Part shown: one piece after another, positions 1 to 4,804 of the stretch
How positions within the stretch are numbered: position 1 is the stretch's first letter
Layout of the letters: every line of letters starts with the position of its first letter
DNA from: Deltaproteobacteria bacterium
Lineage (GTDB): Bacteria > Desulfobacterota > Desulfarculia > Adiutricales > Adiutricaceae
NCBI GenBank assembly: GCA_031278795.1
Contig: JAITJT010000132.1
Coordinates: 1 to 5,241, forward strand
Length of the DNA: 5,241 nucleotides
Reading direction: 5' to 3'
Made by a program: the position numbers and the translations under genes
The notes under the pieces: generated by a model
Databases searched by the model: none
What the model was told of the DNA's origin: nothing
Seen by the model: the letters and a program-made list of their open reading frames with translations, nothing else

Positions 1-495
1 GACTATAGGACTACTTTCTCAGCAGATCTTAATAAAATGTTGCCTCGACTCCCGCTTGTGGACAAGTTAGACGAGTTCATGTCTTTCTCAAAGGCGGGCC
101 GCGCTCTAGCTGATCTTCACATCAACTACGAGACTGTGAAAGCCTATGACAAAGTAACCATCACGGGCGCGGAGAAGGGTAATTTCATCGTAGACAAGAT
201 TCGCTTTCTAAGTAAAGACAATAAAACAACCATCCAATATAACCACGACATCCGTATTTCCGGCATTCCGCTTGAAGCCTATGAATACGTGGTTAACGGT
301 CGCTCTGCTCTAGAATGGATACTCGATCGATATCAGGTCAAAATCGACAAAGACAGCGGCATTAAAAACGATCCAAATGATTGGGCAAAGGAGCACGATC
401 AGCCTAGATACATCCTGGATCTCATATTAAGCGTTATCACAGTCAGCCTTGAAACTATGAAGATCGTCAAATCATTGCCTAGGCTGGAGTTTTAA
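1..495 (+). CDS. Type ISP restriction-modification enzyme, C-terminal fragment (5' end outside window)
   Basis: The reading frame is open from base 1 to a TAA at 493-495 (164 codons), so this is the 3' end of a larger gene and the ATG at 37 is only an internal methionine. I recognise the C-terminal specificity region of large single-chain type ISP enzymes (LlaBIII/LlaGI-like), which join a nuclease, a helicase-translocase, an adenine methyltransferase and a target-recognition domain in roughly 1,600 residues. Family-like segments, in order, are FSKAGRALADLHINYE, NGRSALEWILDRYQ, KDSGIKNDPNDW and ILDLILSVITVSLETMKIV near the end. By family knowledge this part contacts the recognition sequence and would set DNA specificity. 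It is less G+C-rich than the central genes, which fits a horizontally acquired defence gene. Whether the upstream part is intact cannot be seen. No clear terminator follows it. Confidence 0.85.
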   Translation, partial: DYRTTFSADLNKMLPRLPLVDKLDEFMSFSKAGRALADLHINYETVKAYDKVTITGAEKGNFIVDKIRFLSKDNKTTIQYNHDIRISGIPLEAYEYVVNGRSALEWILDRYQVKIDKDSGIKNDPNDWAKEHDQPRYILDLILSVITVSLETMKIVKSLPRLEF

Positions 496-961
496 GATTC
501 TCATCTGAAGTGACAGCCCACATGCCAAAACTTAAGCTTTTTATTAATTTAATCCTCTCTTTTCATGCTCCAAAGTCTTCCCGCCTTTCAGTTCTACTCT
601 GAAGTAAACTTATAAACTCCATTAGACAGATTAAGATATTTTACATACTTGGTTTTTAACATACAGCCGCTCAAGCATTTATGAAATAATTATGCCTAGG
701 AGGCGCATATAGTTACTACTATTTTTGGCAGTTCCTTTCCATTATAGGCTAAATACGCGTATTTTATCCCACCTTCATTTATCCCATCCAACAATTCTCA
801 CACTAACCACATTTCTTCCCCAAATCCTCAGCAGTCGCTCTTGATCCAACCAAACTTTCCCAAAACCAGCTGAACTCAAAATTTTTTGTTTTTTCCCTTG
901 GACTCCCCAAACTTGGAGTGTTTTGTGAGCTTTCACAGAAAACACAGTGATTTCGCAAATT
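496..961. other. Non-coding spacer with no convincing gene
   Basis: This A+T-rich spacer separates the restriction gene from the heptose operon. I see no RNA gene and no credible coding sequence. It holds a perfect palindrome at 751-764, two TTATCCCA repeats 15 bp apart (764-771 and 779-786), and an ACTCC/GGAGT hairpin near 905-922. From about 775 to 930 the plus strand is poor in G and rich in C. The minus strand there is open for 86 codons but has no ribosome site at its GTG, so at most it is a decayed gene. Confidence 0.6.
751..764. repeat. Perfect 14-bp palindrome
   Basis: AAATACGCGTATTT is perfectly self-complementary over 14 bp and lies in the spacer about 200 bp upstream of the heptose-operon promoter. 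It has the size and symmetry of a dimeric repressor operator, but no second copy occurs in the window and no regulator can be assigned to it. Confidence 0.5.
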
Positions 962-989
962 TTGACGATTAAATTTTGTGCTATAATAT
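962..989 (+). promoter_or_regulatory. Probable sigma-70 promoter for the heptose/J-domain operon
   Basis: TTGACG at 962-967 matches five of six -35 consensus bases. A perfect TATAAT lies at 982-987 but leaves a short 14-bp spacer; shifting to TAATAT at 984-989 gives a better 16-bp spacer at the cost of two mismatches. Either reading puts the start of transcription near 994-996, about 130 nt upstream of the hldC ATG. It is the best promoter-like element before that gene. Confidence 0.5.
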
Positions 990-993
990 CAAC

Positions 994-1042
994 GGGTTTT
1001 TCACGGCTGTGATGAAAATACCCCCCGTCTCTCACGGTTTTT
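994..1042 (+). promoter_or_regulatory. Hairpin-bearing 5' leader of the heptose operon
   Basis: Right at the predicted transcript start, GGGTTTTTCA (994-1003) can pair with TGAAAA-t-ACCC (1013-1023) in a 10-bp stem with one bulge. A second, short hairpin, CCGT/ACGG around CTCTC (1025-1037), is followed by five T (1038-1042). The second stem has only 4 bp, so termination there would be weak. The element may cap and stabilise the mRNA or act as a mild attenuator. Confidence 0.35.
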
Positions 1043-1126
1043 GCCGAATAAGCGCGTGATTAAACCATCTCCATTCTATGCATCTAGTTGCTTAAGCTCC
1101 AGCGACTTACTCTATTTAGGACAACC

Positions 1127-1612
1127 ATGAAGATCAAACTAAATTCCCTCAAAGAAGCTTTAGTCAAGCGAGAGCAGCTGGCGGAAGCGGGCGGCTCATT
1201 GGTTTTCACCAACGGGTGCTTTGACCTCTTGCACCCGGGGCACCTTAGCTACCTGAGCCAGGCCAGGGCCTTGGGGGATGCTCTGTTTATAGGCCTCAAT
1301 TCAGACGATTCCACCAAACGCCTCAAGGGCCCCAAAAGGCCCGTGAACAACGAGATGGATCGGGCCTATATGCTCTCAGGTCTATATATGGTTGATTCCG
1401 TAATAATTTTTCCCGAGGACACCCCCCTTACCTTAATCGAGGCCCTTAAGCCCGATGTAGTGGTAAAGGGAGGTGACTGGACGGTGGATAACATTGTGGG
1501 TGGAAGGGAAACCATAGCTAGGGGTGGAAAGGCTGTATCCCTACCCTTTTTGCCGGGCTTCAGCACCACTGAGCTTATCTACCGCATAGTTGAGGTTTAC
1601 ACCACTTCCTGA
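1127..1612 (+). CDS. hldC: D-glycero-beta-D-manno-heptose 1-phosphate adenylyltransferase (stand-alone RfaE2/HldC type)
   Basis: The 161-residue product should transfer AMP from ATP to D-glycero-beta-D-manno-heptose 1-phosphate, giving ADP-heptose for the lipopolysaccharide inner core in the cytoplasm. Family landmarks are clear: NGCFDLLHPGH at 29-39 with the HxGH nucleotide-binding motif (36-39), GLNSDDSTKRLKGPKRPVN at 56-74, DRAYMLSGL at 78-86, KPDVVVKGGDW at 108-118 and LPGFSTTELI near the C-terminus. The length matches a single nucleotidyltransferase domain, so this is the split form, not the bifunctional HldE of E. coli; the heptokinase is not in the window. I chose the ATG at 1127 because TAGGA (1117-1121) sits 5 nt before it. 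An in-frame TTG at 1088 would add 13 residues but has no ribosome site. The J-domain gene follows after 25 bp, so they are probably co-transcribed. Confidence 0.93.
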   Translation: MKIKLNSLKEALVKREQLAEAGGSLVFTNGCFDLLHPGHLSYLSQARALGDALFIGLNSDDSTKRLKGPKRPVNNEMDRAYMLSGLYMVDSVIIFPEDTPLTLIEALKPDVVVKGGDWTVDNIVGGRETIARGGKAVSLPFLPGFSTTELIYRIVEVYTTS

Positions 1613-1637
1613 AAGACTAAATATTCAGGGTTAAGAC

Positions 1638-2720
1638 ATGACTTCAGGTAAAGAGCAAAATTTTTATAAGGCCTTGGAGGTCTCCCAGAAGGTATCAGCG
1701 GACGATCTGAGAGCCGCTTACCTGAAGCTTGCCCTCAAGTGGCACCCTGACCGTAACCCGGGTGACTCAATAGCCGAGGAGCGCTTCAAGCTGGTGAGCC
1801 AGGCCTACGCGGTGCTCCGCGACCCGCAGGCCAGAACCCGCTATGATAGGCTGCTCGCCAAAAAGGCTGGAAAACTGCGCCCCAGAAAACCCTCTCCCAA
1901 GCCGGCCCAGGGCCCCAAGCCCCCAAATCCGGTCAATGGCTACAGCTCCAGCCCCGGAGGCTACGGGCCGCCACCTCCCTCCAAGGTAAAGCCCAAGACC
2001 CCACCCAACGACCCTTTCGCCTTCAGCCAAAGCGGCTCGGCCTTCACCACCAGCCATACGGCCACTTACACCAAGAAAGAACAAAAGACAGAGCCCAAAA
2101 AGGAGCCTATAAAACCCACAAAAATCACCATATCCCCCAACCCACCCACCAAGAATCCACCACCAGGCTCCGGGCCCATCAATCCGCCCCAGAAGGGCCC
2201 CAAGAAGATAACTCCGCCCAAGCCGAAGGCGCCGGATCCAGAGGATATAATCCTCACCTACTTCACCACCCCCGAGGGACAGGTGTCCTTGAAGAAGATC
2301 AAGGAGGAGCTCACCAAGACCGGGCTGGGCGCCAACTCTCCCGTTTTGGACAAGCTCAATGAAAAGACCAAGAAGACCTCTCCCTTCCACAACATAACCA
2401 CGGCCCTGTCCAAGGGAATCGGTGGCATCAAGCGCTTCTTTGTGGGAAACCCCTTCCCGGCCAAGTCCAAGGTGAGTGAATACGACCTGACCTTTGCCCT
2501 GGCTCTTAGCCCAGAGGCCGCCAAAAGCGGAACAACCGTGGATCTCCAGTACTTCCAGGACGGCTTTGACCGGCACCTCTCCATAAGGGTCCCCCCCAAC
2601 ACCAAGCCCAACACCAGGCTAAGGCTCTCTGGACAGGGGAATCTCAAGCCCGACAAGTCCCGGGGAGACCTCTTACTCACCATAAACATCCCACCCAAAC
2701 CAGGTGCAGTAATGCCCTGA
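1638..2720 (+). CDS. J-domain co-chaperone with Pro/Lys-rich linker and a single DnaJ-like C-terminal domain
   Basis: This 360-residue protein is expected to recruit and stimulate a DnaK/Hsp70 ATPase. Residues about 8-75 form a complete J-domain with the essential HPD triplet at 36-38 and the usual final helix ending RYDRLLAKK. Residues about 80-202 are a low-complexity linker dominated by Pro, Lys, Ser and Gly, in place of the normal G/F region. Residues about 203-272 form a segment I do not recognise. Residues about 281-352 resemble one DnaJ/CbpA substrate-binding domain (IRVPPNTKPNTRLRLSGQGN, then RGDLLLTI). There is no CxxCxGxG zinc finger, signal peptide or membrane segment, so it is neither a canonical DnaJ nor a clear CbpA, and I give no symbol. 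The start is set by AGGG (1627-1630), 7 nt before the ATG. Codons are strongly G+C-rich. It follows hldC by 25 bp, but the functional link is unknown. Confidence 0.9.
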   Translation: MTSGKEQNFYKALEVSQKVSADDLRAAYLKLALKWHPDRNPGDSIAEERFKLVSQAYAVLRDPQARTRYDRLLAKKAGKLRPRKPSPKPAQGPKPPNPVNGYSSSPGGYGPPPPSKVKPKTPPNDPFAFSQSGSAFTTSHTATYTKKEQKTEPKKEPIKPTKITISPNPPTKNPPPGSGPINPPQKGPKKITPPKPKAPDPEDIILTYFTTPEGQVSLKKIKEELTKTGLGANSPVLDKLNEKTKKTSPFHNITTALSKGIGGIKRFFVGNPFPAKSKVSEYDLTFALALSPEAAKSGTTVDLQYFQDGFDRHLSIRVPPNTKPNTRLRLSGQGNLKPDKSRGDLLLTINIPPKPGAVMP

Positions 2721-2765
2721 GCCCCTCACTACCCACATTTCCTATATCTAGTCAAAATTATTTTA

Positions 2766-2804
2766 TTACATAAAAATATGGTTAATTTTACATAAATTTT
2801 ACAT
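2766..2804 (+). promoter_or_regulatory. Helically phased TTACAT repeats, candidate activator sites
   Basis: TTACAT occurs at 2766-2771, 2788-2793 and 2799-2804, offset by 22 and 11 bp, so all three face the same side of the helix. The last two lie in the longer repeat TTTTACAT. If transcription starts near 2848, the nearest site is centred about 46 bp upstream, a usual position for an activator next to a poor -35. Direct repeats at 11-bp spacing are typical of OmpR/PhoB-family response regulators. The A+T-rich background weakens the case. Confidence 0.4.
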
Positions 2805-2812
2805 CAAAACCT

Positions 2813-2841
2813 TTGCTTTTTAAAATCACTTGGACTATAGT
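2813..2841 (+). promoter_or_regulatory. Probable promoter of the small repeat-motif gene
   Basis: TTGCTT (2813-2818, three of six -35 matches) and TATAGT (2836-2841, five of six -10 matches) are separated by exactly 17 bp. The predicted start is near 2848. The weak -35 with phased repeats just upstream suggests an activator-dependent promoter. It lies about 95 bp beyond the stop of the J-domain gene. Confidence 0.45.
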
Positions 2842-2857
2842 ACGTCCTTGTCTCTGA

Positions 2858-2908
2858 GCCCTCATTGAAGGGCCCACTGCCCAGGCACATGCCCTGGGCT
2901 TTTTCTTT
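2858..2908 (+). terminator. Tandem hairpins with U-run: terminator or attenuator in the leader of the small gene
   Basis: Hairpin 1 is GCCCT (2858-2862)/AGGGC (2869-2873). Hairpin 2 is GCCCAGG (2879-2885)/CCTGGGC (2893-2899), followed at once by TTTTTCTTT (2900-2908), a good intrinsic terminator. It could simply end the hldC/J-domain transcript. However, it also lies downstream of the likely promoter at 2813-2841 and only 18 bp before the next ATG. AGGGC at 2869-2873 can also pair with GCCCT at 2891-2895, which would break hairpin 2, so a terminator/antiterminator switch is possible. Confidence 0.7.
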
Positions 2909-2926
2909 CACTAAGGAGGTCACACC

Positions 2927-3268
2927 ATGACCAATCTTAACACCACAAACCTCAGGCCCACAGATCACATCACCGCGGCCTTAGTCAGCGCCGCTTCCAA
3001 TTGGGCAGAAGACTTCCAGGGAGAGTTCCCGGGCCTCTTCGCCTCCAGCTCAAAAACCGCTCCGGCGCCAAAGGACAACCCGCGCGGCGATGGCAATGAC
3101 CTGGGCCTTGGATCCAACCCGGTATCCCGGGCCGCCCACAGCTGGGCAGAGAATTTCAAAAGGGAAAACCCCAGGCTATTTGCCCAGAAACCCGCCCGCA
3201 TCACCAGGGCTGAAACAAAGGTTTCGCCCTGCGTTTCCTGCAGGCCCAGGTTCACACCCCAGATCTAG
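2927..3268 (+). CDS. Small protein of unknown function with duplicated WAExFxxExPxLFA motif
   Basis: I do not recognise this 113-residue protein. It has two copies of an 18-residue unit, AASNWAEDFQGEFPGLFA (22-39) and AAHSWAENFKRENPRLFA (69-86), identical at 11 of 18 positions and 47 residues apart, joined by a Ser/Pro/Gly/Asp-rich linker. Each unit could form an amphipathic helix ending in PxLFA. The tail is basic and carries CVSC (102-105). There is no signal peptide or membrane segment, so it is probably cytoplasmic. The start is very well supported: AAGGAGGT (2913-2920) lies 6 nt before the ATG. The gene is a single unit with its own likely promoter, a terminator-like leader and a terminator just after the stop, which implies controlled and possibly strong expression. 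Conservation of the motif while the linker differs argues that it is really coding. It could be a protein-binding or regulatory peptide; function is open. Confidence 0.75.
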   Translation: MTNLNTTNLRPTDHITAALVSAASNWAEDFQGEFPGLFASSSKTAPAPKDNPRGDGNDLGLGSNPVSRAAHSWAENFKRENPRLFAQKPARITRAETKVSPCVSCRPRFTPQI

Positions 3269-3274
3269 ATTAGG

Positions 3275-3304
3275 CCAAAGGGGGATATTTCCCTCTGGAA
3301 TTTT
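3275..3304 (+). terminator. Rho-independent terminator of the small repeat-motif gene
   Basis: AGGGGGA (3279-3285) pairs with TCCCTCT (3290-3296) around a TATT loop, with one G-U pair. Flanking CC/GG can extend the stem across a two-base bulge, and AATTTT follows (3299-3304). It starts within 10 bp of the stop codon at 3266-3268. Confidence 0.6.
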
Positions 3305-3358
3305 CCGCGCCTAAAAAGGGCGTTTACCAATTCTTAGACAGCATTTTTACAAAAAAAA

Positions 3359-3453
3359 GCGCGTAGGTGCCTACTTAGGCCCATCTTTTAGCGCATAAAT
3401 CAATCCTGCCTTTCACCTTCCCGCAACTTATGCGGGAGGCGAAAGGTTTTTTT
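3359..3453 (+). ncRNA. Possible small structured RNA ending in the 3409-3453 terminator
   Basis: A strong terminator lies about 140 bp past the previous stop and behind another terminator, with no reading frame between them, so it may end a non-coding transcript. In the segment, GCGC (3359-3362) can pair with GCGC (3391-3394), enclosing the hairpin GTAGG/CCTAC (3363-3374). CCTA/TAGG offers an alternative pairing. No convincing promoter is visible just upstream, so the 5' end is a guess. Confidence 0.25.
3409..3453 (+). terminator. Strong Rho-independent terminator
   Basis: CCTTTC-a-CCT-t-CCCGCA (3409-3425) pairs with TGCGGG-AGG-c-GAAAGG (3431-3446). This gives 15 base pairs with one A/C mismatch and one bulged T, a five-base ACTTA loop, and seven T (3447-3453). 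It works on the plus strand only, as no T-run follows on the other strand. It is the best intrinsic terminator in the window, yet no gene ends at it. Confidence 0.85.
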
Positions 3454-3694
3454 ATGCCTGATCCTTAAATGGCGTTTTAGTCCTCTGGTGTATGGCTTTC
3501 CACATGGTTCAGTTGTTTAAGCTATACGCTATACGCACAAATAAGTATACGAGGCCTTTCTACTTGGCTGGGAACGTCACTTAGGTGAGACGGAGATAAA
3601 AATATCCCCCAGAACCCTTGGTTTTATTTTTGAGCGCCTTCAAAACAAATCGCCACACACATACCTCTCAACGCCTATCCGGGCTTTAAGACAT

Positions 3695-3789
3695 GCTTTC
3701 CCTAGGGAAAATACATTTCCGTAAATGTATCTTTTCCATGTTATGGAAAGCGCTATCCATTTTTTTTAGCTTTTGCAAAAAGCTGAAAA
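3695..3789. repeat. Cluster of four adjacent hairpins that can also refold into one long arm
   Basis: Four inverted repeats follow each other: the perfect palindrome TTTCCCTAGGGAAA (3697-3710), ATACATTT/AAATGTAT (3711-3730, CCGT loop), TTTCCAT/ATGGAAA (3733-3749, GTT loop) and AGCTTTT/AAAAGCT (3768-3784, GCA loop). The last extends to 12 bp through T-run/A-run pairing at 3763-3789. Alternatively, GCTTTCC (3695-3701) pairs with GGAAAGC (3745-3751) and GGAAAATACATTT (3706-3718) with AAATGTA-tc-TTTTCC (3723-3737), giving a single interrupted arm of about 57 nt. Such density suggests selected RNA or single-stranded DNA structure. Confidence 0.6.
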
Positions 3790-3857
3790 GCCCTGGTCAG
3801 CCTTCCCATGCCCCAAAAATTTAATTTTTTTTGAATTCTGGAATTAAGCTAAAATTA

Positions 3858-3908
3858 CATATATATATGCTATAAATTAACTAAATTATTTTAAAAAAAA
3901 TATTTTTT
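3858..3908. repeat. Two A+T palindromes
   Basis: CATATATATATG (3858-3869) and AAAAAATATTTTTT (3895-3908) are perfectly self-complementary. Both are simple A+T sequences that can arise by chance in this background. They mark easily melted, probably curved DNA. Confidence 0.4.
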
Positions 3909-3912
3909 CATT

Positions 3913-3931
3913 TTTACGTAATATTTACGTA
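3913..3931. repeat. TTTACGTA direct repeat at 11-bp period
   Basis: TTTACGTA occurs at 3913-3920 and 3924-3931, one helical turn apart, and each copy contains the palindrome TACGTA. The arrangement resembles paired protein-binding sites and echoes the 11-bp phasing of TTACAT at 2766-2804, though the core differs. No promoter can be tied to it with confidence. Confidence 0.35.
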
Positions 3932-3970
3932 TATATCGAATTTTATCAAATTCTTGTATAAGGCATAGCA

Positions 3971-3982
3971 ACGAAATTTCGT
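3971..3982. repeat. Perfect 12-bp palindrome
   Basis: ACGAAATTTCGT is perfectly self-complementary and could be a repressor operator. It lies two bases after one copy of AGGCATAGC (3961-3969). No regulator can be assigned. Confidence 0.35.
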
Positions 3983-4289
3983 GAAATAATAAGCCAAACA
4001 AGCAAATTCTTTTAAAGAACCTAGAGCGACTAAAATAATTCCTTCATAATATTAAAGAAATTGACGCGGATCAAACAGCGAAAGGCATAGCTACTACATA
4101 CATACCTTATAATGAATTTTAAATGCATATAGTGGAAAAAATACTTTCCGAATAAATGCTGCAAATATTATATTTATCTTAGATTTAAGACAATGTTAAT
4201 TTATAAAAATAATAAATTTTCTTAGCTTTAATATGTAAAATTATAAACAAATTACCTAACAAAGCTCCGCAAAATTATTGCGTTTTCAT

Positions 4290-4361
4290 TTGCGTATTCT
4301 TGTGAATTTTTATATAATAAAATCGATTTCAGAGAGTTTTTTTCTGTAATCGCATTTTTTT
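4290..4361 (+). promoter_or_regulatory. Promoter-like element running straight into a terminator-like hairpin
   Basis: TTGCGT (4290-4295) and a perfect TATAAT (4313-4318) are 17 bp apart and would start transcription near 4325. CGATT-t-CAGA (4324-4333) pairs with TCTG-t-AATCG (4343-4352), and CA plus seven T follow (4353-4361). A transcript from this promoter would therefore begin with an A+T-rich terminator hairpin. Either the promoter or the terminator may be a chance match. Confidence 0.25.
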
Positions 4362-4407
4362 CCACCCAATCCTCCTCCCTCCAAAACAAAAAGATTTCTC
4401 TATTCGA

Positions 4408-4445
4408 GGTGCCAGAACTCCCCCTTGATCAAGGCGATAGGCACC
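4408..4445. repeat. Nested inverted repeat around CCTTGATCAAGG
   Basis: GGTGCC (4408-4413) and GGCACC (4440-4445) form an outer stem enclosing the perfect palindrome CCTTGATCAAGG (4423-4434). The segment is G+C-rich compared with its surroundings. It may be a structured element, or part of a decayed minus-strand gene: the minus strand at 4400-4456 reads as 17 codons ending in TAG. Confidence 0.4.
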
Positions 4446-4609
4446 AAAGGCCCTTACCACAAGTTCAAGTTCTTCCTAAAAATTCAAAAGATTCGTGATT
4501 AAAAAAACTGGGGGGGATTTTCTCGATAATATTTCAAACAAAAAGGATTTCATTTTTTCTCCAAAATGCTTGTCTCATAATTTCCATTTGATTTTTTTCA
4601 ATGCCTTTT

Positions 4610-4633
4610 AATCATATGGGCCAAAATCATATG
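4610..4633. repeat. AATCATATG direct repeat
   Basis: AATCATATG occurs at 4610-4618 and 4625-4633, a 15-bp period, each copy ending in the palindrome CATATG. It lies about 180 bp upstream of the XRE gene and may be a binding site. Confidence 0.35.
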
Positions 4634-4652
4634 AACCAATAACCATAATTAA

Positions 4653-4682
4653 AAAGCTCACAAGCGTTTTATTTTGAGCTTT
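4653..4682. repeat. Perfect 8-bp inverted repeat upstream of the XRE gene
   Basis: AAAGCTCA (4653-4660) and TGAGCTTT (4675-4682) are exact inverses around a 14-bp spacer. On the minus strand the stem ends in five T (4655-4651), so it could stop minus-strand transcription. Its spacing also suits a dimeric operator for the adjacent regulator. Confidence 0.4.
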
Positions 4683-4730
4683 AAGATTGCAAGGTCTTCG
4701 ATTACTTTTTCGACATCCAACGCATGAGTT

Positions 4731-4769
4731 CCAAAATATTTTGGGACAATTCTATTAACCATTCTTAAT
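4731..4769 (+). promoter_or_regulatory. Candidate operator-promoter of the XRE gene
   Basis: The perfect 14-bp palindrome CCAAAATATTTTGG (4731-4744) overlaps a possible -35, TTGGGA (4741-4746), which is 17 bp from a weak -10, CTTAAT (4764-4769). The ATG follows 35 bp later. A palindrome covering the -35 just before a repressor gene is the usual arrangement for autorepression. The promoter itself matches consensus at only four of six bases in each box. Confidence 0.4.
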
Positions 4770-4804
4770 ATTTACCGCTAAAAACGGAACATTTTGAGGT
4801 GTAT

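Larger units (their letters stand above)
3454..4804. other. Long A+T-rich region without a convincing gene
   Basis: About 1.35 kb between the strong terminator and the XRE gene holds no credible reading frame of usual length, no tRNA or rRNA and no CRISPR array. It is very A+T-rich, with long A and T runs and many small inverted repeats listed separately. A slightly G+C-richer island at about 4402-4460 may be a gene remnant. AGGCATAGC recurs at 3961-3969 and 4083-4091, and a GCTATAC tandem pair lies near 3521. A perfect TATAAT at 4108-4113 has no matching -35. Possible roles are unseen small RNAs, regulatory DNA, a replication or attachment locus, or decayed genes. Confidence 0.6.

Noticed and set aside
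764..786. TTATCCCA pair as DnaA boxes
   Set aside because: The consensus is TTATCCACA. These copies differ at key positions, and no cluster, iteron array or replication gene is nearby.
775..1035. 86-codon minus-strand open frame in the first spacer
   Set aside because: It starts at a GTG without a ribosome site, spans the likely promoter and leader of the hldC operon on the other strand, and resembles no family I know. At most it is a relic.
1088..1126. Upstream TTG start for hldC adding 13 residues
   Set aside because: No ribosome site precedes it, and the added residues are not part of the family. ATG 1127 has TAGGA at good spacing.
1767..2576. 269-codon minus-strand frame inside the J-domain gene
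   Set aside because: The plus strand encodes a clear J-domain and DnaJ-like C-terminal domain. Long antisense frames are expected from its G+C-rich codon use, and the Gly/Leu-rich translation looks like a shadow.
2927..3268. PGLF/PRLF ends of the duplicated motif as beta-clamp binding sites
   Set aside because: They resemble the LxLF end of clamp-binding peptides but lack the leading glutamine and the usual spacing, so the likeness is too weak to claim.
3090..3314. 74-codon plus-strand frame overlapping the small repeat-motif gene
   Set aside because: It is out of frame with the duplicated-motif protein, lacks its own ribosome site and runs through the terminator stem.
3521..3536. GCTATAC tandem pair as the start of a CRISPR or iteron array
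   Set aside because: There are only two 7-bp units with no spacers and no further copies.
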